Position numbers and translations under genes: made by a program
Source of the DNA: Neorhizobium vignae
GTDB lineage: Bacteria > Pseudomonadota > Alphaproteobacteria > Rhizobiales > Rhizobiaceae
Length of the DNA: 64,000 nucleotides
Direction of reading: 5' to 3'
Assembly (NCBI RefSeq): GCF_000732195.1
Contig: NZ_JNNU01000007.1
Location: forward strand, 124,001 to 188,000
The notes under the pieces: generated by a model
The model's input: only the letters and a program-made list of their open reading frames with translations
Told to the model about the DNA's origin: nothing
Databases searched by the model: none
In this document: piece after piece, positions 9,713-18,283 of the stretch
How the letters are laid out: every line of letters begins with the position of its first letter
Numbering within the stretch: the first letter of the stretch is position 1

Positions 9713-10540
9713 TCAGGCGTAGCTGGTGGAGGTCAGCGACCTGTAGAATGACGGCGTCAGGCCCGCCTCGGCACGGGCGATATCATTGAAGGGCGCCTTC
9801 AGCGAACCGCGGAAATTGGCGCGCACAAGTTGCTGGAACGTCGCTGCCGGATCCTTGCGTTCACGGGCGCACAGAAAGCGGAACCATTTCGCGCCGATCG
9901 CCACATGGCCTTTTTCGTCATTGTAGATCACGTCGAGAACGGCTGCACTTTCGAGATCGCCGGTCTCGCGCATCTTCGCCTGCAGCGATGGCGTTACGTC
10001 GAGCCCGCGGGCTTCGAGAATGAGCGGCACGACGGCGAGGCGGGCGGTAAGGTCGTTGCGAGTGGAGTGGGCCGCCTGCCAGAGGCCGTCATGTGCGGGC
10101 ATGTCGCCATAGTCGGCGCCCATGTCGTTCAGCCGGGCCCGCACCATGCGGAAATGTTTAGCTTCCTCGAAGGCCACCTGCATCCATCCGTCGAAGAAGG
10201 AGTTCGGCACCGGCTCGGTCGCAAACCGGGCGACGATGTCGAGCGCAAGGTCCACCGCATTGAGCTCGATATGGGCGATCGCATGCAGCGTGGCGATGCG
10301 GCCGTTGACGGTGTGCAGCGAACGCTTGCCAACTGCCTTCGGCGGTACCAGTTCGGGCTTTGCCGGCCGGCCGGGCCGCTCGGGCAGGGGCGGATCGAGC
10401 GGCGAGCGCAGGGACAGCCGCCGCTCGAACCACCGGGTTGCAGTCTCCTGCGCCAGCCGCGTCTTGATATCGAGATCGGCCGACAGGATTGCCGCCGTTG
10501 CGCCGCCCCTCAGCGACGTAATCGAAAACTCGCCCGCCAT
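9713..10540 (-). CDS. DUF455 ferritin-like diiron protein
   Basis: A 275-residue member of the DUF455 family. A diiron ligand pattern is visible: I-A-H-I-E-L-N-A-V-D-L, then F-E-E-A-K-H-F, then a glutamate in L-I-L-E-A-R-G-L-D, then Y-N-D-E-K-G-H-V. The function of the family is not established, and a ferritin-like oxidase or hydroxylase is possible. I start at the ATG at 10540, which has AGGAG eight bases upstream, instead of the longer frame that would run into bcp. Its start is 13 bases from the bcp stop, so the two are probably one transcript, linking it loosely to oxidative-stress handling. Confidence 0.85.
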   Translation of the reverse strand: MAGEFSITSLRGGATAAILSADLDIKTRLAQETATRWFERRLSLRSPLDPPLPERPGRPAKPELVPPKAVGKRSLHTVNGRIATLHAIAHIELNAVDLALDIVARFATEPVPNSFFDGWMQVAFEEAKHFRMVRARLNDMGADYGDMPAHDGLWQAAHSTRNDLTARLAVVPLILEARGLDVTPSLQAKMRETGDLESAAVLDVIYNDEKGHVAIGAKWFRFLCARERKDPAATFQQLVRANFRGSLKAPFNDIARAEAGLTPSFYRSLTSTSYA

Positions 10541-10553
10541 CGATATCTCCTGC

Positions 10554-11021
10554 CTACAACGCCTTGAGGCTTTCAAGCACCTCCTCGGCATGCCCATTTA
10601 CCTTCACCTTCGGCCAGATCCGGGCGATGCGCCCATCGGCGCCGATCAGGAAGGTCGTGCGTTCCACACCCATATAGGTGCGGCCATACATGCTCTTCTC
10701 CTTCCAGACGCCGTAGAGATTGGCAAGGGAGGTGTCCTCGTCAGCGGCGAGAATGACCGAAAGTGCGTGTTTCTTGACGAACTTGTCATGTTTCTTGACG
10801 TTGTCGGGCGATACGCCGATGACCGGCGCACCGGCCTTTTCGAATTCGCCCAAAAGGCCGGTAAACGAGATTGCTTCCTTGGTGCAGGCCTCAGTGTCGT
10901 CCTTGGGATAGAAGTAGAGGACGACGGGTTTTCCCGAAAACGCCTTGAGAGACACGGTGCCGCCGCCGTCGCGGGGAAGCTCGAAGTCCGGTGCGATGTC
11001 GCCAATGGTCAGGTCGGCCAT
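10554..11021 (-). CDS. bcp: Thioredoxin-dependent thiol peroxidase (peroxiredoxin) Bcp
   Basis: A 155-residue Bcp/PrxQ-type peroxiredoxin that reduces peroxides through a reactive cysteine. The active-site block is P-K-D-D-T-E-A-C-T-K-E-A, with the peroxidatic cysteine at residue 46. This is the only cysteine in the protein, so the resolving cysteine found five residues later in E. coli Bcp is absent and a one-Cys mechanism is implied. The ATG at 11021 has GGA eight bases upstream; the longer frame to 11066 adds non-conserved residues. It is the promoter-proximal gene of a bcp-DUF455 pair. Confidence 0.93.
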   Translation of the reverse strand: MADLTIGDIAPDFELPRDGGGTVSLKAFSGKPVVLYFYPKDDTEACTKEAISFTGLLGEFEKAGAPVIGVSPDNVKKHDKFVKKHALSVILAADEDTSLANLYGVWKEKSMYGRTYMGVERTTFLIGADGRIARIWPKVKVNGHAEEVLESLKAL

Positions 11022-11149
11022 GGATTTCCTTTCTTTCGCCGGTATCGTGAGTGATATTCGCCGCAATCGGTATATAGTAGCCCGCGCGACGTCCAGATCG
11101 GTCGCACCCGGATTTATTGCGAAAAGCAGAAAGATGAGTTCTCAACCTG

Positions 11150-14100
11150 ATGTCGGAAATTCGCGGAGAAAGGGTCAGTTTCAGCCGGAAAGAACTCGTT
11201 CCGCTGCATGAATTGCCCTCCGCGCAGGTCGAGGATCCGCTTATCGTGCACTGCCCGCTGCCAAGCCGGCGGGGCAGGCGATTCGGCAAGACCGTGCTGG
11301 TTTTCCTTCTGTTGGTGTGTTTTGCGATCGGCAGCGCCGTCTTCGCGATCGAGGGCGGCATGGTGGACGGCGCGCTTTCATCGCGTGCCCAGAGCGCAAT
11401 CAACGATGCGATCGGTCCGCGTTACGTCGCAACCGTCGGCTCGACGGCCATCCGTTTCGATTCCGGGTTGCGCCTTGCCCTGGAGGCGCGCGACGTCGAT
11501 ATCGTCGAACAGGCGACCGGCCAACATCTGAGCCGCGCCGGTGCCATGCGCATGGCGGTCGATCCGCTGGCGCTTCTCGGCGGCCGGGTGTCGATCAAGC
11601 ATATGGAGGCGGAACATATCCGTCTCGACACCGCCCAATTGCCCTCCGGCGATCCGTTGCCGATCTCGGAAGTCCGCATCGACGCCATGCCGGCGCTGCT
11701 GGAAGAAATTTTCCAGCGCCTCGACGAAGCTCGCGCGCTCATCGAGCGAACCGGGACGGGCTCCGTCAGCATCGCCGGCATCGAAATCCTGCTGCCGGCG
11801 GCCCCTGGACGCAAGCCGATCGTGCTGGTCGTCGACGATCTCGAGCTGACGCGCAGCGCCGAAGGAGAGGTCGAGATCAACGGTGCGATCAGCCTCAACG
11901 GCCGCAAGGCTGTTCTCGTCGCAGCGTCGAAGACCGTCGAAGGGGTCACCTCGTCACTCTCGGCCAAGCTGACGGGCCTCGAGGTGACATCTTTCATGCT
12001 GCAGCGAACCGATGATGGTCAGCCGCGCGAGGGTATCGAAGGCTCTCTCGATCTCGATCTCTCGGCGGTTCGCTCCCGCGAGGCCGTAAAGCCGGCGATC
12101 ACCGCGACGCTTCGCCAGTCACCCGGCCATTTCTATTTCGACGGCATCCAGCAGACCTTGAGCGGCGCCAATATCAACGTGGCCTACGACTTTTCGAAGA
12201 ATTCGATCGAGCTGCTGAAATCCGAAGCCCGTTTCGGACCAACCGTCCTGCCGTTCACGGGCGCGGTGATCGATCTCGACAGGCTCAACCCGGACGACAA
12301 GCGCCCCGGCTTCGGCCTCGACGTTCTGATCAGCGGGGCGACGGCGGTCGGCGCCACGACAAGCGAGCAGCCGGCGCGCTTCGATCTCAAGGCAAACGGG
12401 CGTTACCTGTCGGCGGATCGCGAGCTTCAATTCGATGAAATGGGGGTTTCCAGCCCTCTCGGCCGCATGGCCGGTTCCCTGAAGGTACGGTTCGGCAACC
12501 AGTCTCCCGAGATCAGTTTCGGGGCGCAACTGCCGCATATGGAAGTGACCGGGGTCAAGCAGCTCTGGCCGTTCTGGATGGCGCGGAAACCGCGCGACTG
12601 GGTGATGGACAATATGTTCGGCGGCACCATTACCAACGGTTCGATCGCCGTCTTCATTCCGGCCGGCCGGATGAAGGGGCCCGGCATTCCGATGGAGCTC
12701 GACAAGAACGAGCTGCAGATCGGTTTCGATCTCGCCGATGCCCGGATCAACCTGCCCGGTGACGTGCCCCCGCTGCGCGATATCGACGGCCGATTCGACT
12801 TGAAGGGGGAGGTGATGCAGGTCGATGTCGCTCGCGCATCCTCCTTCTTCCCATCCGGTCGGTTCGTCGCCGTCGAAGGCGGCCGGTTCTCGATCCCGTC
12901 CACCTATGCCAAGCCTTTGATGGCGGACCTTTCGCTCAAGATTACGGGACCCGCAGACGCGCTGACCGAGCTTGCGAATTTCCGGCCGATCAATGCGTTG
13001 AAGGGGACCGAGTTCAAGCCGGAGGATTTTACCGGCCATGCGCGCGTCGATCTCAAGGCCCATATGGGATTGATTCTGGCGCACAACCCGCCGAAACCTA
13101 CCTGGAGCGCCCATGTCGCTCTTGAAGACATCAATCTCGGCCCGCAGTTTTCCGGTCGCAAGATCGGCGATCTGGATGGCACGCTCGACATCGACAACCT
13201 CACGGCACGGCTCAGCGCCAAAGGGAAGATCGATGATGTGCCGGCCGATATCACGCTGGTCGAACCCGTCGGTCCGGCCTCTCCGACAAAGCGCGAGCGG
13301 ATCATCAAGACCGTTCTCAACAACGATCAGCGAGAAAAACTCGCTCCCGGTCTCTCCGACGTCATCGATGGGACGGTGACGGCTCAGTTGACGCGGATCG
13401 ACGAAACCCGTCAGACGGTCTCGCTCGATCTAAGCCGAGCGACGCTTTCCATCCCGTGGCTCGGCTGGACCAAGGGCGGCGGCATTCCGGCCAAGGCGCA
13501 ATTCGAGCTGTCTGACACGGGAGAGCGTTCCGATATCCGCAATTTCGAACTCTCCGGCGACGGTTTTGGTGCGCGCGGCAGCTTCGTGCTCAATGGCGGG
13601 AGCCTGACGTCGGCGGACTTTTCGCACATGCAGCTCTCGCCGTCCGACAACTATGCGGTGAGCGTCAAGCGTGCCAAGGGTAACTTCGACGTCTCGATCA
13701 GCGGCTCCGTCGTCGATATGCGACCTGTCGTCACCAAGATACGCGGAGGCGGAAAGAGCGGCAGCGCCGCCAAGCGCGGTGACGACGATACGAGCAACGC
13801 CACCGTGCGCGGCAAGCTCGACCGCATGATCGGCTTCAACGACCAGACCCTCTCGAACGTGTCGTTCCTGTTTTCAAGCCGCGGCGGCAATATCTCGACG
13901 GCCGATTTTTCCGGCTCGACGGAAAGCGGGCAGGCGGTCGTCAGCGAGATGAATGCAGGCGACACGATCTCGATCACCAGCGGCGACGCGGGCGCCATCA
14001 TCCGCTTCATGAACCTCTACGACAACATGCGCGGCGGGCTCCTGAACCTGCGCCTGAAGGCGCAGGGCGATGCCTGGACCGGTGCCATCGACCTGCGCAA

Positions 14101-14551
14101 TTTCGCGCTGGTCAACGAAGCCAAGCTCCAGTCTCTCGTCGCGACGCCCGACCAGGAAGGCCGCACCCTGAGCACGGCCACGAAAAAGAACATCGACGTC
14201 AATTCGGCAAAATTCCAGCGCGGTTTTGCAAGCCTGCTTTATCGGAATGGCGGGTTCGCCATAGAAAACGGCGTGGTGCGCGGCGAACAGATCGGTGCGA
14301 CCTTCCAGGGCATGGTGCGCGATTCCAAGGGCAATATGGACATGACCGGGACGTTCATGCCGGCTTACGGCCTGAACCGTCTTTTCGGCGAGCTGCCGCT
14401 GATCGGCGCCATTCTCGGCAATGGCCGCGATCGCGGCCTGCTCGGCATCACCTTCAAGCTCGAAGGCCCGTTCGAAAAACCGAGGCTGACCGTCAACCCG
14501 CTGTCGCTGATCGCGCCCGGCATTTTCCGCCAGATCTTCGAGTTCCAATAA
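11150..14551 (+). CDS. AsmA-like / DUF3971 envelope protein (YhdP family)
   Basis: A 1133-residue protein with a short cytoplasmic N-terminus, one membrane anchor (about residues 48-68), and a very long periplasmic beta-rich region. It ends in the AsmA-type C-terminal block. The segment P-F-W-M-A-R-K-P-R-D-W-V (near 475) and the closing G-L-N-R-L-F-G-E-L-P-L-I-G-A-I-L-G are typical of DUF3971 proteins. Bacterial AsmA-like proteins such as YhdP are bridges thought to carry phospholipid between inner and outer membranes, which is the likely role. The start at 11150 lacks a strong Shine-Dalgarno, so a nearby alternative is possible. It is divergent from bcp. Confidence 0.85.
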   Translation: MSEIRGERVSFSRKELVPLHELPSAQVEDPLIVHCPLPSRRGRRFGKTVLVFLLLVCFAIGSAVFAIEGGMVDGALSSRAQSAINDAIGPRYVATVGSTAIRFDSGLRLALEARDVDIVEQATGQHLSRAGAMRMAVDPLALLGGRVSIKHMEAEHIRLDTAQLPSGDPLPISEVRIDAMPALLEEIFQRLDEARALIERTGTGSVSIAGIEILLPAAPGRKPIVLVVDDLELTRSAEGEVEINGAISLNGRKAVLVAASKTVEGVTSSLSAKLTGLEVTSFMLQRTDDGQPREGIEGSLDLDLSAVRSREAVKPAITATLRQSPGHFYFDGIQQTLSGANINVAYDFSKNSIELLKSEARFGPTVLPFTGAVIDLDRLNPDDKRPGFGLDVLISGATAVGATTSEQPARFDLKANGRYLSADRELQFDEMGVSSPLGRMAGSLKVRFGNQSPEISFGAQLPHMEVTGVKQLWPFWMARKPRDWVMDNMFGGTITNGSIAVFIPAGRMKGPGIPMELDKNELQIGFDLADARINLPGDVPPLRDIDGRFDLKGEVMQVDVARASSFFPSGRFVAVEGGRFSIPSTYAKPLMADLSLKITGPADALTELANFRPINALKGTEFKPEDFTGHARVDLKAHMGLILAHNPPKPTWSAHVALEDINLGPQFSGRKIGDLDGTLDIDNLTARLSAKGKIDDVPADITLVEPVGPASPTKRERIIKTVLNNDQREKLAPGLSDVIDGTVTAQLTRIDETRQTVSLDLSRATLSIPWLGWTKGGGIPAKAQFELSDTGERSDIRNFELSGDGFGARGSFVLNGGSLTSADFSHMQLSPSDNYAVSVKRAKGNFDVSISGSVVDMRPVVTKIRGGGKSGSAAKRGDDDTSNATVRGKLDRMIGFNDQTLSNVSFLFSSRGGNISTADFSGSTESGQAVVSEMNAGDTISITSGDAGAIIRFMNLYDNMRGGLLNLRLKAQGDAWTGAIDLRNFALVNEAKLQSLVATPDQEGRTLSTATKKNIDVNSAKFQRGFASLLYRNGGFAIENGVVRGEQIGATFQGMVRDSKGNMDMTGTFMPAYGLNRLFGELPLIGAILGNGRDRGLLGITFKLEGPFEKPRLTVNPLSLIAPGIFRQIFEFQ

Positions 14552-14554
14552 AAA

Positions 14555-14572
14555 GGGCCGCGAAAGCGGCCC
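14555..14572. terminator. Bidirectional Rho-independent terminator
   Basis: Perfect seven-base stem GGGCCGC/GCGGCCC with a GAAA tetraloop, flanked by AAAA on the left and GTTT on the right. It serves the converging AsmA-like gene and tyrS. Confidence 0.8.
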
Positions 14573-14600
14573 GTTTCAATTCATCGTCGACGAGAGCGGT

Positions 14601-15854
14601 TCAAGCCGGACGCACCAGGATGTGCTTCTTCTTGCCGAGCGAGAGCTTGATCACGCCGTCGCCGGTGATTTCGCCGGTGCCGATGGTCAGGCGTTCGTCG
14701 CTGACGGCCTGGTCGTTGATGCGCACCGCGCCGCCCTGGACGTGACGGCGCGCTTCACCGTTCGAACCGGCAAGGCCGGCGCGCACGATCAGCGACAGGA
14801 GGCCGATCCCGGCTTCGAGATCGGCGGTGGGAACCTCGACAGACGGCAGGTTATCGGAAAGACCGCCTTCCTCGAACGTCTTGCGGGCGGTCTCTGCCGC
14901 TTGTTCCGCCGCGGGGCGACCGTGCAGCATGGCCGTGACCTCGGTTGCGAGTATCTTCTTGACCTCGTTGATTTCCGAACCGCCGAGCGCCGAAAGCCTT
15001 GCGATCTCGTCCATCGGCAGGGTCGTGTAGAGCTTCAGGAAGCGCGGGACGTCGGCATCCTCGGTGTTGCGCCAGTACTGCCAGAAATCATAGGCCGACA
15101 GCATGTCCGGGTTGAGCCAGATGGCGCCCGTCGCCGACTTGCCCATCTTGGCGCCGGAGGACGTGGTCAGGAGCGGCGAAGTCAGCGCGAAAAGCTGCTG
15201 CGTCCCCATGCGGTGACCGAGGTCGATGCCGTTGACGATATTGCCCCACTGGTCCGAGCCGCCCATCTGCAGCCGGCAGCCGGTCCGCTTGGCCAGTTCC
15301 ACGAAGTCATAGGCCTGGAGGATCATGTAGTTGAATTCCAGGAAGGACAGCGACTGCTCGCGATCGAGGCGCGTCTTGACGCTCTCGAACGACAGCATCC
15401 GGTTGACCGAGAAGTGCCGGCCGACGTCGCGCAGGAACTCGAGGTAGTTGAGGTTGCGCAGCCAGTCGGCGTTGTTGATCATCAGCGCTTGCCTCGGACC
15501 TTCGCCGTAGGCGAGGTAGTTCGAGAAGACGCGCTTGATCGAAGCGATATTGTCTTCGATCGTGTCGATGGTCATCAGCTGGCGGGCTTCGTCCTTGAAC
15601 GAGGGGTCGCCGACCATGCCGGTGCCGCCGCCCATCAGCGAGATCGGCCGGTGGCCGGTCTTCTGCATCCAGTGCAGCATCATGATCTGGATCAGGCTGC
15701 CGGCGTGCAGGCTCGGCGCCGTTGGGTCGAAGCCGATATAGCCGGTGACGATTTCCTTCGAAAACAGTTCGTCGAGACCGGTCTCGTCGGAGACCTGGTG
15801 GATGAAACCGCGCTCGTCGAGCGTACGGAGGAAATCGGACTTGAACCTGGACAT
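14601..15854 (-). CDS. tyrS: Tyrosyl-tRNA synthetase
   Basis: A 417-residue class I aminoacyl-tRNA synthetase of normal bacterial TyrRS length. The HIGH-like motif is in [12 protein letters not shown] (about 43-54), the tyrosine pocket includes [10 protein letters not shown] (about 196-205), and the KMSKS loop is K-M-G-K-S. The C-terminal 80 residues form an S4-like RNA-binding domain. It charges tRNA-Tyr in the cytoplasm. It is a single-gene unit ending at the shared terminator. Confidence 0.97.
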   Translation of the reverse strand: MSRFKSDFLRTLDERGFIHQVSDETGLDELFSKEIVTGYIGFDPTAPSLHAGSLIQIMMLHWMQKTGHRPISLMGGGTGMVGDPSFKDEARQLMTIDTIEDNIASIKRVFSNYLAYGEGPRQALMINNADWLRNLNYLEFLRDVGRHFSVNRMLSFESVKTRLDREQSLSFLEFNYMILQAYDFVELAKRTGCRLQMGGSDQWGNIVNGIDLGHRMGTQQLFALTSPLLTTSSGAKMGKSATGAIWLNPDMLSAYDFWQYWRNTEDADVPRFLKLYTTLPMDEIARLSALGGSEINEVKKILATEVTAMLHGRPAAEQAAETARKTFEEGGLSDNLPSVEVPTADLEAGIGLLSLIVRAGLAGSNGEARRHVQGGAVRINDQAVSDERLTIGTGEITGDGVIKLSLGKKKHILVRPA

Positions 15855-16118
15855 GATCTAACTCTGGCAGGGTGGGGTTTGGGATATGTGGCCGCGCCTC
15901 TAGCACTGTTTTTGCCGGTAATCACTTCAAAAGTGATGTTGGGTGCGATCAGTGCTCCGAATGGACGGCGGCCAGCAAGGGACCAAGCATTGCCCGGGAC
16001 GCGATAATGCGTGCGAAAAGGCAGTTTATGCATTAACGGATTCTTGTTCCATGCGCTTTTAACATCCGGCCCGGACACGGTAACCGGGTGTGTGCAGATC
16101 TCCTGCATTGATGGGCTG

Positions 16119-17306
16119 ATGAACGGGGCTGCCTTTTTCCTCGCGGTGAACTTTATCATCGCAATATGCTTCGGCGCGGTTTTCGTTGTGGTTTCCACGC
16201 GCAGCCGCTCGCGGACGGCTGCACTCTGGTTTGCCGCCGGTTTTACCGTCGCCTCGCTCTCGGCAGTCTGCGAACTGCTGGTCGCCTATGCGTATCTCAC
16301 GAAATTCTGGGCAATCTGCGCCTTCGCGTCGGTGCTTAGCGGGATGACCCTGATCAGGGTCGGTGTCGGCGCTCTTTACGGTCGGAAGGTCGCGCCCGTC
16401 TGGGCAGGCTGTTTCCTGGTAGCGAGCATCGGCCTCGACCTGCTGATCTACGACCTGCCGCGCGGAACGGTCGCGCATGCCTTTTCCTACCAGGCACCGT
16501 TTGCACTGGTGCTCCTTTCGAGTGCGGCGGCCGTCCTTTCGTCGACCCGCCGGCTGACGATCGACCGGGCGCTTGGCTATCTGCTGCTGGCGACCGGCCT
16601 GCATTTCTTCGCCAAGGCGAGCCTTGCAGTGATTGCGGGGGCGGGCACGACCGCCAAGGATTATATCGGCACCAATTACGCGCTGATCTCGCAAAGCTCG
16701 ACGGCCGTGCTCATGGTCGCGGTCGGATTGACGCTGCTCTCGGTTCTCGTCCTGGAGATCATGGCAGACGAGCGCAGCAATTCGGAAAAGGATGCGCTTT
16801 CCGGTCTCGCCAATCGCCGCGGTTTCGAGAATGGCGTCAAGGCTGCGATGGCGCTGGCGCCGAAGGCCGGGCACGCGGTTATCATCTGCGATCTCGATCA
16901 CTTCAAGCGGATCAACGACACCTATGGCCACCACGTGGGCGACCTCGTGATCCAGGCCTTCGGCGATCTGTTGCAGACAAACGCTGCCAAGAATGCCGTG
17001 ATCGGCCGTATCGGCGGTGAAGAATTCGCGATCTTCCTGCCGAGCACGACGCTCGACATGGCGACACTGTCTGCGCAGGCGCTCAGGGGCGGGACGATGG
17101 AGATAGCTGTCGGTGGGCTTGCGCCCTCCTTCGCGGTGACCGCGAGTTTCGGCGTGGCGGAGCTTGCGCCGGGCGGCGATCTTGCAGGGGCGATGCGGGA
17201 CGCCGATGCCGCTCTCTACGAAGCCAAGCGCTCCGGCCGCAACCGCGTCAGGCAGGCGCGGCATATCGGCTCTCCCCAGCCGAAATCGATCAAAGCCGTC
17301 AAATGA
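16119..17306 (+). CDS. Membrane diguanylate cyclase (GGDEF domain)
   Basis: A 395-residue protein with about six hydrophobic segments in residues 1-215 and a C-terminal GGDEF domain. The catalytic motif is R-I-G-G-E-E-F (near 299), and the metal and substrate segment C-D-L-D-H-F-K-x-I-N-D is present, so cyclic di-GMP synthesis is expected. The inhibitory RxxD site normally five residues before the active site is missing (K-N-A-V-I-G there). The N-terminal membrane part is an unassigned sensor. The start is uncertain: ATG 16119 begins a good hydrophobic helix, while an in-frame start at 16011 would add 36 unlikely residues. Confidence 0.88.
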   Translation: MNGAAFFLAVNFIIAICFGAVFVVVSTRSRSRTAALWFAAGFTVASLSAVCELLVAYAYLTKFWAICAFASVLSGMTLIRVGVGALYGRKVAPVWAGCFLVASIGLDLLIYDLPRGTVAHAFSYQAPFALVLLSSAAAVLSSTRRLTIDRALGYLLLATGLHFFAKASLAVIAGAGTTAKDYIGTNYALISQSSTAVLMVAVGLTLLSVLVLEIMADERSNSEKDALSGLANRRGFENGVKAAMALAPKAGHAVIICDLDHFKRINDTYGHHVGDLVIQAFGDLLQTNAAKNAVIGRIGGEEFAIFLPSTTLDMATLSAQALRGGTMEIAVGGLAPSFAVTASFGVAELAPGGDLAGAMRDADAALYEAKRSGRNRVRQARHIGSPQPKSIKAVK

Positions 17307-17307
17307 A

Positions 17308-17329
17308 AATGGCCGCCGAAGCGGCCATT
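17308..17329 (+). terminator. Rho-independent terminator
   Basis: Nine-base perfect stem AATGGCCGC/GCGGCCATT with a CGAA loop. A TTTTTT tract follows about eight bases later, downstream of the diguanylate cyclase. It may also act for the converging hydrolase. Confidence 0.65.
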
Positions 17330-17363
17330 CCTGAAGTTTTTTGGCGACAGTCCTGGAAACCGA

Positions 17364-18041
17364 TCAGCGAATGCGCTTGGCCGCCGGTTCCGGCACCAGT
17401 TCGCCGTTGAGGCGGCGATCGAGATAATCCTCGCATTCGGCCATCAGCGTATCCACCTGACCGTTGAAGAAGTGATTGGCGCCCTCGACTATCCGGTGCG
17501 TGATCAGGATGCCCTTCTGCGTCTTCAGTTTTTCCACGAGCCCGTTGACGTCCTTTTCGGGCGCGACCTTGTCGCTGTCGCCGTTGATGATCAGGCCGGA
17601 CGACGGACATGGCGCGAGGAACGAGAAATCGTAGGTGTTCGGCTGCGGCGCGATCGACATGAACCCTTCGATTTCGGGCCGGCGCATCAGGAGCTGCATG
17701 CCGATCCAGGCGCCGAAGGAATAACCGGCGACCCAACAGCTCTTCGAATCGGGATGCAGGCTCTGCACCCAGTCGAGCGCGGAGGCCGCATCCGAAAGTT
17801 CGCCGGCGCCATGGTCGAATTCGCCCTGGCTGCGACCGATACCGCGGAAATTGAACCGCAGCGTCGTGAACCCGCGCTTCTGGAACATGTAAAAGAGCTG
17901 GTAGACGATCTGGTTGTTCATCGTGCCGCCGAACTGCGGATGCGGGTGCAGGATGATGGCGATCGGGGCGCTCTTTTCCTTGGATGGCTGGTAACGACCT
18001 TCAAGGCGGCCGGCTGGGCCGTTGAAAATGACTTCGGGCAT
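17364..18041 (-). CDS. Alpha/beta hydrolase
   Basis: A 225-residue serine hydrolase of the small alpha/beta type. Seen are the oxyanion segment L-H-P-H-P-Q-F-G-G-T-M, the block F-N-F-R-G-I-G-R-S-Q-G, the nucleophile elbow G-Y-S-F-G-A, the aspartate region N-G-D-S-D-K-V, and the terminal histidine in G-A-N-H-F-F. Close relatives are annotated only as hydrolases and the substrate is unknown. ATG 18041 with GGAG upstream is preferred; a longer frame to 18158 would run through the iron control element of the suf promoter. Confidence 0.85.
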   Translation of the reverse strand: MPEVIFNGPAGRLEGRYQPSKEKSAPIAIILHPHPQFGGTMNNQIVYQLFYMFQKRGFTTLRFNFRGIGRSQGEFDHGAGELSDAASALDWVQSLHPDSKSCWVAGYSFGAWIGMQLLMRRPEIEGFMSIAPQPNTYDFSFLAPCPSSGLIINGDSDKVAPEKDVNGLVEKLKTQKGILITHRIVEGANHFFNGQVDTLMAECEDYLDRRLNGELVPEPAAKRIR

Positions 18042-18095
18042 CGGTACTCCGGTCAATATGTTCAGGTTCCAAACGAGGATCACGTCGAGTTGGAC

Positions 18096-18145
18096 TTGAC
18101 GAAGTCGCTCAGCTTTTCTAAAACTCAGTTTAGAACCATTCGAAA
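18096..18145 (+). promoter_or_regulatory. suf operon promoter with Irr-type iron control element (ICE)
   Basis: TTGACG (18096-18101) is followed after 17 bases by TAAAAC, a plausible -35/-10 pair. Just downstream is TTTAGAA-CCA-TTCGAAA (18129-18145), one base from the ICE consensus TTTAGAA-N3-TTCTAAA bound by the iron regulator Irr in Rhizobiales. A further TTCTAAA at 18116-18122 forms a perfect inverted repeat with the TTTAGAA. The position over the promoter and start region suits repression. Regulation is inferred from motif and context. Confidence 0.7.
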
Positions 18146-18283
18146 CTTTGGGCGGCATGCTGGATGCGCGCCCGATGCGATGTCTCTTAAGGCAAGGCTG
18201 ACGGAAATTTCAAGGAAAATGCGGGTCCCCCGTCCGCCCATCTATATTTCAACATCTATCTAGCAACGGAAGCCGATCAGGCA

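Noticed and set aside
14555..14572. Riboswitch or T-box in front of tyrS
   Set aside because: The hairpin lies at the 3' ends of two converging genes, and the tyrS leader (15855-16118) shows no T-box-like structure; it is a simple bidirectional terminator.
18199..18212. Possible RirA iron-responsive operator TGA-N8-TCA near suf
   Set aside because: The consensus needs TGA-N9-TCA and this has eight bases between, with no flanking match.
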